From: Thiocapsa imhoffii | GTDB lineage: Bacteria; Pseudomonadota; Gammaproteobacteria; Chromatiales; Chromatiaceae | Assembly: GCF_016583985.1 (NCBI RefSeq) | Contig: NZ_NRSD01000016.1 | Span: forward strand, 1-64,000 | Reading direction: 5' to 3' | Length of the DNA: 64,000 nt | Shown here: in pieces, positions 25,323-34,440 of the stretch | Numbering within the stretch: position 1 is the stretch's first letter | How the letters are laid out: each line of letters begins with the position of its first letter | Notes under the pieces: model-generated | What the model was told of the DNA's origin: nothing | Seen by the model: the letters and a program-made list of their open reading frames with translations, nothing else | Database searches by the model: none | Program-made: the position numbers and the translations under genes

Positions 25323-26048
25323 TCAGTTCGGGCGCTGGAGGTGTAAACCAAGTAAGACCAGGCTGATGCCGATTGGCATCAGTAGCGCCATCGCCCCAAC
25401 GCGGAGAAAAAGAATGCCGCACAGGATCGCTCCGGCGAGATAGATGACCCAGCCGACACCGTTGCGCCAGGGAAATGCGGCTCTCGTCCGCTGTGGATCA
25501 CCCGGCTGATGAGGGTCGTTTGTCGCCTTAGAGTCGGTGCTGAGCAGCGTACTGATCCAACTGGCAAAGCCGGTGCTAAAGGTCGCGAGCATTCCGGTCA
25601 TATAGGTGGTCGCGGGACTGCGAGCATGCAGAGCGGCCGCGCTTTGCAGTCCCATGGTCAGGGCCGCAAGAGCAACCACAACCTGGGTCCCGCCGCCCGT
25701 GACGGGCTCGCTGTTGGACCAGACCAGGAGCAAGGTCGCTAACAACAGGAGCTCAAGCAGCAGCACGGGCAGGATGCCGAGGTCGCGCATGCGGAGACGC
25801 CGCATGCAGCCGATGACACATTCGCCGAGAAGGCAGCCTAGTACGAACGCAGTGACAGAGGTTGCCGCACTCGCGCCGGTGAGCAGATCTCCACGAGCGA
25901 TGGCGACCGCAAGCAGCACGGTATTCCCGGTTTGCGCCGCTGTCAGCACATTAAAACCGAGAATCACCATGGCGTCCACGCTGGCCCCGATCAGCGTGAG
26001 CAGTAACGGCGTCGCTTCGTCGCGCCAAGCTGGAGCAGAAGTGATCAC
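25323..26048 (-). CDS. DUF1275 (YoaK) integral membrane protein
   Basis: The 241-aa protein has six or seven membrane segments. GASVDAMVILGFNVLTAAQTGNTVLLAVA is close to the family pattern G.xDa..fl....f...tTGN.v.lg, and SPATTYMTGMLATFSTG repeats that theme in the second half. The family is widespread and functionally uncharacterised. The gene stands alone, convergent to the AEC permease. Confidence 0.85.
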   Translation of the reverse strand: MITSAPAWRDEATPLLLTLIGASVDAMVILGFNVLTAAQTGNTVLLAVAIARGDLLTGASAATSVTAFVLGCLLGECVIGCMRRLRMRDLGILPVLLLELLLLATLLLVWSNSEPVTGGGTQVVVALAALTMGLQSAAALHARSPATTYMTGMLATFSTGFASWISTLLSTDSKATNDPHQPGDPQRTRAAFPWRNGVGWVIYLAGAILCGILFLRVGAMALLMPIGISLVLLGLHLQRPN

Positions 26049-26455
26049 GACAAAGGTTGTTCAGCATAATGGGGTGGGCGGACTCGATGATGAAACCACC
26101 GTCGAGGCTGTCAAGCCTGCGATTTTAGAGTAAACCATAGCCCGAAGTCTGGGGCAGGTTGGCAGCACTTTGCCGGGAAGGGAGCGATCACTCAGGCCGA
26201 CCGGCTTCCCGACGCAGTGACAACAGCCATCACATTGTGCCGCGCCGTTCTGCACCTGATCAGGAACGTGGCGGGTTCAGTCTCATCGATATCCCTACTC
26301 TCTCTGTCTGTGGTGAGCCGACGCAATGGGCAACACCCCCTGCCGAGTGACCACTACCGATCGCGCAGCGCGAAGATCCATTTCCCGACGGCTTGACTCA
26401 GGATCTATTCATGAGTATATTAGCATTAACTTAATTTATGGCAGAGCGAAAACTC
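26049..26455. other. Intergenic region with promoter near its right end
   Basis: Apart from a sigma-70 type promoter at 26393-26421, nothing coding is supported. Short open frames on the plus strand at 26159-26350 and 26326-26544 show no recognisable protein. Confidence 0.5.
26393..26421 (+). promoter_or_regulatory. Sigma-70 type promoter for the small secreted protein
   Basis: TTGACT (26393-26398) and TATATT (26416-26421) are separated by exactly 17 nt, a near-consensus housekeeping promoter. The predicted start lies about 27 nt before the ATG at 26456. The surrounding sequence is locally AT-rich compared with this genome. Confidence 0.65.
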
Positions 26456-26794
26456 ATGAAATCCAAATTGTTGATCCTGTTAGCAGCCCTAGTCGTCTCA
26501 CCCCCGGTCCTGTCCGACACCACACCGCTCGCACTCGATCGTGAGCGCGATGCGGTGCAGGAGCGGACCTTCGCGACTGCAGCCGGCCAGGCATGGTTCG
26601 AGCAACAGCGTCGGATCGCTGCAGAACTTGAGGCCGAGCACCTGCTCGCGACCTTACATCAAGGCGGCTTGTCCAATGACGAGTTAGAGCGAATCGCTGC
26701 GGCCTTTGCCGATCCGAACCTGACCGATCTGCTCGCGACAAGCGCCTACTACCAGGCTGTATTCGAGGGGCGCGTTGAGATTCACCCTAACTGA
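26456..26794 (+). CDS. Small secreted protein of unknown function
   Basis: The 112-aa product begins with a clear Sec signal (MKSKLLILLAALVVSPPVLS, cleavage near residue 20). The mature part is acidic and helical (AWFEQQRRIAAELEAEHLLATL), with no cysteines and no recognised domain. An in-frame ATG 18 nt upstream would add six residues and weaken the signal. A good promoter lies directly upstream and a strong terminator 27 nt after the stop, so this is a complete single-gene unit. I do not recognise the family. Confidence 0.65.
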   Translation: MKSKLLILLAALVVSPPVLSDTTPLALDRERDAVQERTFATAAGQAWFEQQRRIAAELEAEHLLATLHQGGLSNDELERIAAAFADPNLTDLLATSAYYQAVFEGRVEIHPN

Positions 26795-26820
26795 TTGCCG
26801 TCAGACGTTCTCCTCACAAA

Positions 26821-26848
26821 CCATGCGGCCTTGCCGCATGGTTTTTTT
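26821..26848 (+). terminator. Rho-independent terminator
   Basis: CCATGCGGC (26821-26829), loop CTT and GCCGCATGG (26833-26841) form a perfect 9-bp stem, followed immediately by seven T residues (26842-26848). It ends the transcript of the small secreted protein. Confidence 0.9.
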
Positions 26849-27099
26849 GTGCGTGCCCGATCGATCGCCAGATCAAAACCCTCGGAACAGATAGAGCGAT
26901 TGGCCAGCGCTCCTGATCGGCGTGTTCGATTGCCCCAGTTGCGATCAATGCAGAGACTAAGGCCGCATTCAGGCTGTCATCGGCTAACCGCGTCCCGCGC
27001 ATCGCGCAGGACGGATCGAAACCATTAGATGTTGACAAAAATAATGGGTCTAGAGGACATTTCGACTTTCGTGACAACATCCTGATTAGTGGCTTCCTG

Positions 27100-28548
27100 A
27101 TGCGTAACAGTCTATCACACGTTTTGTTGATATCATCAATGCTGGCTGTCAGCTTCGGAGTATTTTCCAGCCGTGCGGTATACGCGGCCATCCCGGATGA
27201 AAACGGAGTTTTCACAGCCTGTTATAATCTTCTGGGATCGATACGAGTGATCAATCCCGCCAACCGTTGCCGTGTGAATGAAACCCGGATTACGTGGAAC
27301 GCGTCCGGCCCTGCGGGGTAGCAAGGGGTGCCTGGTCCCGCCGGTCCACCTGGCCTGCAGGGCGTGCCGGGCGAGGTCGGCCCGGCAGGTCCGCCAGGGG
27401 CACAAGGCGAGGTCGGCTCGGCAGGTCCTCCAGGAGCTCAAGGTGAGCCTGGCCCAGCAGGTCCTCCAGGGGCTCAAGGCGAGCCCGGCCCAGCAGGTCC
27501 TGCAGGGGCTCAAGGCGAGCCCGGCCCAGCAGGTCCTGCAGGGGCTCAAGGCGAGCCCGGCCCGGTAGGTCCTGCAGGGGCTCAAGGCGAGCCCGGCCCG
27601 GTAGGTCCTCCCGGTCCTCCCGGCAGCGGGATCAATGCCGACGGTCCTTGCTTCAGCAATTCCAGTCGTATCGCCGACTGTGGCAACGGCACCCTGACCG
27701 ATAGCGTCACGGGACTCATTTGGCTTGCAAGTCGATCCTGCCTCGGTGCCATGAACTGGGCAGCGGCCAATGAGCAAGCGGACGCGATTGCTGATGGTGA
27801 CTGTGGTTTGGCCGACAACTCCTCACCGGGCGACTGGCGACTGCCGACGGCGGAGGAATGGCGCTTGAGTCGCGCGGTCGTAGCTGACGACCAGATCTAT
27901 TGGTCAGCCTCCACGGACGGGGTAAATGCAAGCCGGGCGATGACTGCAAAGCGTGACAACGGCATTATCGCCCGAGCCAAAACTGACACACATCGGGTGT
28001 TGCCGGTGCGCGGTGGTCCGGCCCCCTCGCGCGATCCTGATGTGGACCGCAACCTGTGGCGCTATCAGCCCACGGGTCCGAATGGTGAGTACATTCTGGA
28101 TCTCGGCACGGGCTTGGAGTGGCAGCGGTGCAGCGTTGGGCAGAGCTGGAATGCGGGCACGCAGACCTGCACTGGCCCCGCGACACAATTGACGTGGTTC
28201 GAGGCCATTGACGCTTACGGCGCAGAGGACACGTTTGGCTTCCGGCTCCCAACCATTGCGGAGTTGCGGACCCTCGTCTATTGCTCATCCGGATTTCCGT
28301 TTACGATCAATATGCGCATGAATGATCCAGTGACTTGTTCATTTTCCTCCAGCAACCCGTCGATTGTATCTTGGTCCTTCCCCGGACTGAACGGTTTGCC
28401 GGGGACGGACACGATTTATTGGTCGTCCACTCCCGACGCCGATGTTCTGTCCCAAGATGCATGGTTCGTCCAATTCTTTGAAGGCCGTGTCAATAAACGG
28501 CCCAGGGCTAGCGCAGGCCCCGTTCGTCTCGTCCGCGTCGCGCAGTGA
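27100..28548 (+). pseudogene. Collagen-like repeat protein with two DUF1566 domains, interrupted by in-frame TAG
   Basis: One frame runs from the ATG at 27100 to the stop at 28548 but has an amber codon at 27319-27321. The first part has a signal peptide (LISSMLAVSFGVFSSRAVYA), a short domain ([20 protein letters not shown]) and the first collagen triplets GPAG. After TAG the same frame continues [11 protein letters not shown], then 12-residue repeats of [12 protein letters not shown] type, then two DUF1566/Lcl modules ([12 protein letters not shown] with [21 protein letters not shown] with [11 protein letters not shown]). Without the stop it would be a secreted 482-residue adhesin-like protein. 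The remainder has no other lesion, so recent inactivation, suppression, internal restart at a GTG near 27328 or a sequencing error are all possible. Confidence 0.75.
27388..27603 (+). repeat. Six 36-bp tandem repeats encoding collagen-like triplets
   Basis: Six in-frame units start at 27388, 27424, 27460, 27496, 27532 and 27568. Each encodes a 12-residue Gly-X-Y block such as [12 protein letters not shown]. Units three to six are almost identical, so the array may vary in copy number by slippage. Codon and reading phase match the flanking gene. Confidence 0.9.
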
Positions 28549-28817
28549 TATGAGCCTGTTGGAAGGTTGGATGGCGGCACGGACGCCCCGTCTCGCTTCG
28601 GTCACCCTGCGCTCGTGAGAATCCGGCCCAGGTTCCACAGGTTTGCCGCGTTGCGGGAACGCGGCGGACGTGTGAGACGGCTAGGACATCAGACCCACCT
28701 TGAGTGTTCAGATCTGGGCCGAGATCGGACGTCGGATTCAAGGGGGGTGACCGCTCACGGACGACACTGGTTCTCCGGACTGATTGAGCGAATTTGACCA
28801 GATTGCATTCACTGATC

Positions 28818-29717
28818 TCAGGTTCGCGCAGTGCGCATTCGTTCGCTGAGATCCAACATGGGTCCCAATAGGGCGAGATAAGCTTGAGAGAGCGCTTGCT
28901 TCGCCGGGTGGGCTCCTGCGAACTTGGTTCGGACCTCCGCGCGGAAGCGCGACCAGTTCGAGTGGCACAGTTGGTCGAAAGCGACTGAGATGGTCGCGGT
29001 TTTCGAGATCGTCGTATGCCACCAGCCGTTCGGGATGAACATGGTTTCCCCTGGACCCACTATGAACGATAGCACTGTCGCCTGTGTGGTGAGTGGGAAG
29101 CGTTCGAGGTCTGGATCCTTGAGGTTGTTGACCAGCGACTTCCAGGGATCCGCAGGGTCTGGATAGACATAGTGCGATTCCCACGGCGGGACAATGATGA
29201 ATTCTTTTTCGCCTACGATCTGATTGATCCAGGCGTGAAAACCCATGTAATCATAGTGGACGTAAGGAAAGGATCCGCCCGAGCTACCGAAAAAGATTTC
29301 GTAATTAGCCGCACCACAGGCAAAGGACTGGGGAATCGCGCGATGACCGATGCGATCCGGGCAAGCATAGTTAAACCGAGGCTGGACGTATTCGATTAAC
29401 TCAGGGAAATGGCGATCAAGAGCCAGTTTTCCTGGATAGGGTGCCGGGTTCTCTGCCGTGCAGGTTTCGAGTCGGTCTATGAATTCTGCAAGCGGAAAAT
29501 GTTGCCCGGCGATCTCGACCTCACGATTGCCGAATCGGCGCTTGAAGAACTCGAACGAGAATTCTTTAACGGCTGGCCATTGCGCGGTCGCGTCGCCTAA
29601 CACGACGGGGACGAGCGGATTAAGATGATCGCGGCGGAATTCCTCTAGGCTCATCCCATATTTTTTTTCGACGACGATGTCACCGTGACGTGCGAGTTCG
29701 ATGATTTTAGTTGGCAA
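28818..29717 (-). CDS. Cupin-like/JmjC-domain protein
   Basis: The 299-aa protein resembles the cupin_8/JmjC family of Fe(II)/2-oxoglutarate-dependent hydroxylases. PLVPVVLGDATAQWPAVKEF opens the domain. The metal motif HYD is in PYVHYDYMGFHAW, and the distal histidine is in FIPNGWWHTTI, giving the usual HxD...H set. IVGEKEFIIVPPWESHYVYP is also typical. Substrates in the family include proteins, RNA and peptides; none can be inferred. No export signal is present. The ATG at 29717 is the first in frame. Confidence 0.82.
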   Translation of the reverse strand: MPTKIIELARHGDIVVEKKYGMSLEEFRRDHLNPLVPVVLGDATAQWPAVKEFSFEFFKRRFGNREVEIAGQHFPLAEFIDRLETCTAENPAPYPGKLALDRHFPELIEYVQPRFNYACPDRIGHRAIPQSFACGAANYEIFFGSSGGSFPYVHYDYMGFHAWINQIVGEKEFIIVPPWESHYVYPDPADPWKSLVNNLKDPDLERFPLTTQATVLSFIVGPGETMFIPNGWWHTTISKTATISVAFDQLCHSNWSRFRAEVRTKFAGAHPAKQALSQAYLALLGPMLDLSERMRTART

Positions 29718-29899
29718 AGCCTTTTCCCTACTTTTGCTTTCATGATGCTAGGCATTCTGAAATGCGCTCAGAACACGCCGATGGCTTGACCGCTCATCCT
29801 ACAGGATCAAGTTGATGCCTGCCGCAGAGGTCACCAGATCAAACGAAGTTTCTCAATCGCAGCGCGAGCAGGCTACGGAGACTTTGCCCTAGCATGCTC

Positions 29900-30256
29900 T
29901 CAATTGTCCACAGACGGGATGCGGACGACGGGTTTGTCGTCATCAGGAGGGCCGGCCGGCGAGGAGCCGGTTTTCCACGTCAGCAGGCGATAACGACCGT
30001 CTGGCATCGGTCGTAACAGACCGATCCAGCCTTTCCCCCAATCAATGCGGGCAGCCCCGTCATCCAGCGTCCAAGTCCCACTGCTGCGGTAGTCGCCGAT
30101 CTGCTCGGTGGCGATCCCCCCTGGCAGGAGTCCGATCAGGATCGGGGTATCGGGTCGCGACAGGCTGGGCGCGGACCACGTTCCCTCCAGCGTGTCGCTT
30201 GCCGAGACGACCGTGGCAAGGAGCAAGAAAAAGACGGCAAAAACAAGACGAGACAT
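29900..30256 (-). CDS. Small secreted protein of unknown function
   Basis: The 118-aa product has a signal peptide (MSRLVFAVFFLLLATVVSA) and a short beta-rich mature part (EGTWSAPSLS, GDYRSSGTWTLDDGAARIDWGKG-like pattern, YRLLTWKTGS). This layout resembles small lipocalin-like extracytoplasmic proteins, but no family was recognised. The ATG at 30256 was chosen over an upstream frame because GAGG lies 8 nt before it and the signal starts there. It follows the zinc peptidase-like gene by more than 100 nt in the opposite gene order, so it is probably separate. Confidence 0.65.
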   Translation of the reverse strand: MSRLVFAVFFLLLATVVSASDTLEGTWSAPSLSRPDTPILIGLLPGGIATEQIGDYRSSGTWTLDDGAARIDWGKGWIGLLRPMPDGRYRLLTWKTGSSPAGPPDDDKPVVRIPSVDN

Positions 30257-30367
30257 CAAATACCTCAATGATTGTGGATGGTACAAAACGCATCGACGCC
30301 TCGTGGATAGCAGGATGTGCCTGAGCATAGCATGTTGTTTTCGTTGTTCGATTGCCCAGTCTCTGAT

Positions 30368-31525
30368 TTAAGACCGCTTCGCGGCCGCACGGATCATCCC
30401 GTGGACATAGGCCATCTTATCGATGGCCGGCTGTGGCAGGACAAAGGGATAGAGGTCTTGTTGTCCCATGCTGCGATTGAGGCTATTGATCGCGAAGGTG
30501 AGTGGGAGCCAGTGCTCGACGATGGGGTGAAAGTCTTCGAGATCGTAAGGGTCGAATGCAGGGTCCGAAACGGCACGGCTTCCATCCGGTAGTGGCCATT
30601 CGACCTCGATGCCGAAGTGTCCAGCTGTTTCAAGGGTGTCGATGATGTGCATGTAATGCGCCCAGGTCTCCGCCCAGTCTTCCCAGGGGTGCGCACTCGC
30701 GTAAGGGGTAATATATCGGTCCTGCCAATCCACGGGGGGACCGTCATCGTAATACCGTTGCATTGCCTCGCCATAATCGGCTTGCTCGTCGCCGAATAGG
30801 GTTCGAAAAGGATCGACCTGCCCGCCATCGCGGATGAGTGTATCCCAATAGTAGTGGCCGATCTCGTGGCGGAAGTGACCGATCAGCGTGCGATACTGCT
30901 CATCCATATCGAGCCGGGTCCGCTCGCGCAGAGCGGGGTCAGCCTCATCGACATTGATGGTGATGAGTCCCGCTGCATGACCGGTCATGACGGGCTGGTC
31001 GGGTCGGGCGTCGGCGCTACTGAGGAAATCGAAGGCGAGACCCCCGGCAGGATCGTTCTGTTTTGTGTCGATGCTCAATCCGAGCCGCAGAAGACCATAC
31101 ATGAGACGTCGCTTTCCTCGCTCGAGACGTGCCCATTTTTCAAGATTTCCGGGCCGCGCAAGATTGGGCACGATGCGATTTGGTGCGCAAGCAAGACAGC
31201 GGTCAGAGGGATGATCTGCCGGCACCATCCAATTGCAGACCTGGTGCTCGGCATAATTGAGGCATTTGCGGTAACGTTGCGCCGCACCAGGATCTGCTTT
31301 AGAGCGCCCGGAGTGGTCGCCGGTCAACCAACTGAAGAAGCCGGATCGCCGCCTTTTGAACGACGACGATTCAGGTGCCGACATCCACATCCCATTCCCC
31401 GCATCGACCAGCGCCGATAGCTGCATTGAATCCGGCAGGAATCCCAACACAGCGCCGCAGCGCATGCATTGGATATTCTCAAAGAAGACCGGTTGACCGC
31501 AAGATTGACAGATGAACGTCTTCAT
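30368..31525 (-). CDS. Putative zinc-ribbon metallopeptidase
   Basis: The 385-aa protein starts with a rubredoxin-like zinc ribbon (C6, C9, C20, C23 in ICQSCG and QCMRCGAVLG). A second cysteine cluster (CNWMVPADHPSDRCLACAPN) follows. The catalytic HExxH is in FRHEIGHYYWD, and HPWEDWAETWAHYMH fits the downstream metal-binding part. This is the pattern of the putative zinc-binding metallopeptidase family (DUF2248-like). No signal peptide is seen. The ATG at 31525 was preferred to a start at 31603 because the zinc ribbon begins directly after it. Biological role is unknown. Confidence 0.8.
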   Translation of the reverse strand: MKTFICQSCGQPVFFENIQCMRCGAVLGFLPDSMQLSALVDAGNGMWMSAPESSSFKRRRSGFFSWLTGDHSGRSKADPGAAQRYRKCLNYAEHQVCNWMVPADHPSDRCLACAPNRIVPNLARPGNLEKWARLERGKRRLMYGLLRLGLSIDTKQNDPAGGLAFDFLSSADARPDQPVMTGHAAGLITINVDEADPALRERTRLDMDEQYRTLIGHFRHEIGHYYWDTLIRDGGQVDPFRTLFGDEQADYGEAMQRYYDDGPPVDWQDRYITPYASAHPWEDWAETWAHYMHIIDTLETAGHFGIEVEWPLPDGSRAVSDPAFDPYDLEDFHPIVEHWLPLTFAINSLNRSMGQQDLYPFVLPQPAIDKMAYVHGMIRAAAKRS

Positions 31526-31630
31526 GGATTGGAGAGTTCCTTGGGGTGGCGTCGGATGGGTTGTGCTCGGAGTCAACGTCAGTGCGAACCAACCCATGCG
31601 CAACGGCGATCGATTTGAGAGGCTCCGGAC

Positions 31631-32227
31631 TCAGGGCATCTCGATTTCGACCATAACCTCGTTGCGACGCAGGAAGGGAAGGGAGAAGGGCGAATTATAC
31701 CGCGCATACACGGTCGGCCCGCGCGGGGTGATGCCGGCGGCAGCGAGCGCACTGAGGAGGAGCGCTTCTTCCTCGCGATAGCGCGACTCGGACCAGCTAC
31801 CACGATAGCGACGGACAGCCACCACCTGAGCGGGTTGTTCACGCAAGCGCACGCGGGGGTTGTTGGGCGCTGGGAGGGTCTCGAGGGTGAATGGTGCTGG
31901 CATAACGAAGCTGTAGCGATGGGTCTGCTCACGCGCCGCGGCAGGCTGCTGGCTGACCGGTGCGGTCATGGCCATGCGCTGTTGAGAGGCGTTGTCACCG
32001 AAAATATACCCCGCCAGCAGGCGGAAGGCTTCACCGCCTGAACGCTCGAAATCGCCTCCGACCTCGACTTCGGCGAGTCGCATGGTGTCGTAGCGACGGA
32101 TCTCGAACGCTGGGGTCTGGCGCAGTACGCGATAGTCTGGGGTCTCGATCGCCATGGTCTGGTGTCCTGATCCGAGCAGCAGGGCCAGAACCAGAATCGT
32201 GCTCGTGGGTCGCGGGGAACTGGTCAT
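31631..32227 (-). CDS. SOUL-family heme-binding protein, secreted
   Basis: The 198-aa protein has a signal peptide (ILVLALLLGSGHQTMA) and then the SOUL fold: IETPDYRVLRQTPAFEIRRY, the family block FGDNASQQRMAMTAPV, and YNSPFSLPFLRRNEVMVEI at the C-terminus. SOUL proteins bind heme or other tetrapyrroles; bacterial members are poorly characterised. The ATG at 32227 has GGAG 6 nt upstream. It stands alone, divergent from the monooxygenase-fold gene. Confidence 0.88.
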   Translation of the reverse strand: MTSSPRPTSTILVLALLLGSGHQTMAIETPDYRVLRQTPAFEIRRYDTMRLAEVEVGGDFERSGGEAFRLLAGYIFGDNASQQRMAMTAPVSQQPAAAREQTHRYSFVMPAPFTLETLPAPNNPRVRLREQPAQVVAVRRYRGSWSESRYREEEALLLSALAAAGITPRGPTVYARYNSPFSLPFLRRNEVMVEIEMP

Positions 32228-32499
32228 GGCGGCTCCGCAAGTTGATGAGTCGGGCGTCACGCACGCCGGACGCCGTTCAAGAGTCAACATGGGGAGAATA
32301 CGCTGCCTGAAAAGGGACCCGGTGTTCCGATGTTGGAGGTGTTGGGCCCCACTGCGCGGTCCCGGTGTGCGCACACTTGGCAGTGTCAGTAATCCTGAAC
32401 CACGCAACCCACCAAGGCGAAGCCACCGCCAACACATCGACAGCAGTGTATTCAGGGCCTAGAGTAACCAGACCATCAACCTGTCGAATGGAGCCAGCC

Positions 32500-32796
32500 A
32501 TGCAGGTCACTCTGGTCCACGTCCACGTCAAGCCCGAGTTCATCGAGGACTTTATTGCGGCGAGCCGCACCAACCACGAAGGCTCGATCGCGGAACCAGG
32601 CAACCGGCGCTTTGATATCCTTCAAGACCCGCGCGATCCAGGGCATTTTGTGCTGTATGAGGCCTATGCCACGTCTGCGGATGCGGCCGCTCACAAACAG
32701 ACGACGCATTACGAACGTTGGCGCGAAACCGTCGCGGAAATGATGGCGGCACCACGCGAGGGCGTGCCCATGATTGGTCTCTTCCCGGAGGCTTGA
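32500..32796 (+). CDS. ABM-superfamily (LsrG-like) monooxygenase-fold protein
   Basis: The 98-aa protein is a single dimeric alpha/beta-barrel domain: VTLVHVHVKPEFIEDFIAAS, then NHEGSIAEPGNRRFDILQDP and FVLYEAYATSADAAAHKQT. These match the antibiotic biosynthesis monooxygenase group near LsrG, enzymes or isomerases acting on small oxidised carbon compounds. The ATG at 32500 has GGAG about 8 nt upstream. It ends one base before the ATG of the iron alcohol dehydrogenase, whose ribosome site lies inside it, so the two are co-translated. A role in handling a reactive aldehyde or keto compound near glycerol metabolism is only inferred. Confidence 0.82.
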   Translation: MQVTLVHVHVKPEFIEDFIAASRTNHEGSIAEPGNRRFDILQDPRDPGHFVLYEAYATSADAAAHKQTTHYERWRETVAEMMAAPREGVPMIGLFPEA

Positions 32797-32797
32797 G

Positions 32798-33994
32798 ATG
32801 ATCGCACCCTTCGCCATCGCCCGTCTTCCGCGCATCGAATTTGGCGCGGGGCGGCTCAGTCGACTGCCCGCGATCGCAGCCGGCTATGGCCACCGGTTGT
32901 TGATCGTCACCGGTGGTCGCACTCTGCGAACCACCCAGCATTGGGACAGGCTGCTCACGGGCCTGCGGGCGGCCAACCTTGAGTACGAGACCCTCTCGAT
33001 CACTGGGGAACCCTCGCCGGATGAGATCGACGCGGTCGTCCAGGTTGAGTCCGACCGCGCCTTCGATCTGGTCGTCGGGATCGGCGGTGGCAGTGTGCTG
33101 GACGCGGCCAAGGCCATTGCTGGTCTGCTGCGACCACGCAATAGCGTCATGGATCACCTGGAGGGGGTTGGGCCTGAGCGGCCTTATCAGGGACCAACCA
33201 CGCCCTTCATCGCAGTCCCGACAACGGCAGGGACCGGCTCGGAGGCGACCAAGAACGCAGTGCTCACCCGCCAGGGGCCGGATGGCTTCAAGAAGTCCTT
33301 CCGCGACGACGCCTTGGTGGCCGAGTACGCCATCATCGATCCGGATCTGCTCGCGACCTGTCCCCCGGCACTGGTCGCCGCCAACGGCATGGATGCCTTC
33401 ACGCAACTATTGGAATCCTACGTGTCCATCCGCGCGAATCCGCTGACGGATGCGTTGGCCTGGCGTGGGCTGGAGGCGGTGCGAGACGGACTTCTGCCCT
33501 GGTATGAGGGCGGCGAGGAAGCCACCAACGGGCGCACGCGCATGGCACTCGCCGCCTTACTGTCCGGCATCTGTCTGGCACAAGTTGGGCTCGGTTCGGT
33601 CCATGGCTTGGCGCAGCCGTTAGGATCTTTCTTCCCTATCCCCCATGGCGTGGTGTGCGGCACCCTGGTTAGCGCGGCCACGCGGGTCAATCTCGAGGCT
33701 TTGCACGCGCGGGAGCCGGGTCATCCGGCACTCCGGAAATATGCCCAAGTCGGCCGCCTGCTGGGTGGCGAACAAGATGCTGATGAGTTCACCGCGCAGG
33801 AGCAACTGTTGCGTGTTCTGGACGACTGGACGCATCGTCTGGATCTGCCGTCCCTCTCGGATCTCGGCGTGGTGGAACAGGACTTCACACGGATTGTCGC
33901 GAATGCGCGCGGCTCCAGCATGAAAACAAACCCCATTGCGCTGCACGACGCCGAGATCGAACGCATTCTGCGGTTGCGGATCGGGGGCTCATGA
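32798..33994 (+). CDS. Iron-containing alcohol dehydrogenase
   Basis: The 398-aa enzyme belongs to the group III iron alcohol dehydrogenases. The NAD(P)-binding GGGSVLDAAKAIA is near residue 98, the family pattern TTAGTGSEATKNAVL follows near 145, and metal-binding histidines lie in VHGLAQPLGSFFPIPHGVVCG. The ATG at 32798 has GGAGG 7 nt upstream. It is coupled to the LsrG-like gene upstream and ends 446 nt before glpK. Typical substrates are short alcohols, 1,3-propanediol, lactaldehyde or glycerol; the neighbouring glycerol genes make a glycerol-derived substrate attractive but not established. Confidence 0.88.
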   Translation: MIAPFAIARLPRIEFGAGRLSRLPAIAAGYGHRLLIVTGGRTLRTTQHWDRLLTGLRAANLEYETLSITGEPSPDEIDAVVQVESDRAFDLVVGIGGGSVLDAAKAIAGLLRPRNSVMDHLEGVGPERPYQGPTTPFIAVPTTAGTGSEATKNAVLTRQGPDGFKKSFRDDALVAEYAIIDPDLLATCPPALVAANGMDAFTQLLESYVSIRANPLTDALAWRGLEAVRDGLLPWYEGGEEATNGRTRMALAALLSGICLAQVGLGSVHGLAQPLGSFFPIPHGVVCGTLVSAATRVNLEALHAREPGHPALRKYAQVGRLLGGEQDADEFTAQEQLLRVLDDWTHRLDLPSLSDLGVVEQDFTRIVANARGSSMKTNPIALHDAEIERILRLRIGGS

Positions 33995-34440
33995 GGATGT
34001 GCGTCCCGGTAGGTCATGAGCGCATCCGTTGACCCACATTCGTTGCCAGCAGCGCAACAAAACGAAACGGCAGCGTCGGCGTGGGCGCAGGGATCCGTCC
34101 TGGTCAGGGCCGGGTTGATGCCGAGGGTTCCCTTTGTGTAACAGCTGTGTGTGATGATAGGATCCGACGAGATCAAAGGCGCCAGACAAGCCAGCGAGGT
34201 CGAACCGTTCGCGCGGTCGGATCACCTGATCGGGTGACCCCTCTTGGCCGCTGGTAAGGACCGTGATCGATGGGCTGGAGGGCGAGCCCAGGCAGGGCGT
34301 GGGGTCTTTGTTCGGGGGCAGTTCCCCGAACAGGTTTCGACGTATGCAGTTTGGCATCGGCCTTAGCCGAGCATCCGAAAAATAAACACTATTGAGCGAC
34401 GTGCTGAGGGCACATCACCACTGGAGGCGCGAGTCAAAAC
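33995..34440. other. Intergenic region upstream of glpK
   Basis: No gene is supported. The region should hold the glp promoter. A strong inverted repeat is present at 34309-34332; no convincing -35/-10 pair was found. Confidence 0.5.
34309..34332. promoter_or_regulatory. Inverted repeat with GlpR-like half-sites upstream of glpK
   Basis: TGTTCGGGG (34309-34317) and CCCCGAACA (34324-34332) are perfect 9-bp inverted arms with a 6-nt centre. TGTTCG and CGAACA equal the half-sites of the enterobacterial GlpR operator, although there they are 4 nt apart and here 12 nt. The repeat is about 110 nt before the glpK ATG. No T-run follows, so a terminator is less likely but cannot be excluded. No glpR gene is in the window. 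Confidence 0.4.

Noticed and set aside
27388..27603. Short repeat array as a possible CRISPR
   Set aside because: Units are contiguous without spacers and stay in frame with a Gly-X-Y protein.
27136..27777. Minus-strand open frame opposite the collagen repeats (213 codons)
   Set aside because: Its repeated product only mirrors the GC-rich collagen repeats; there is no start context and no known family.
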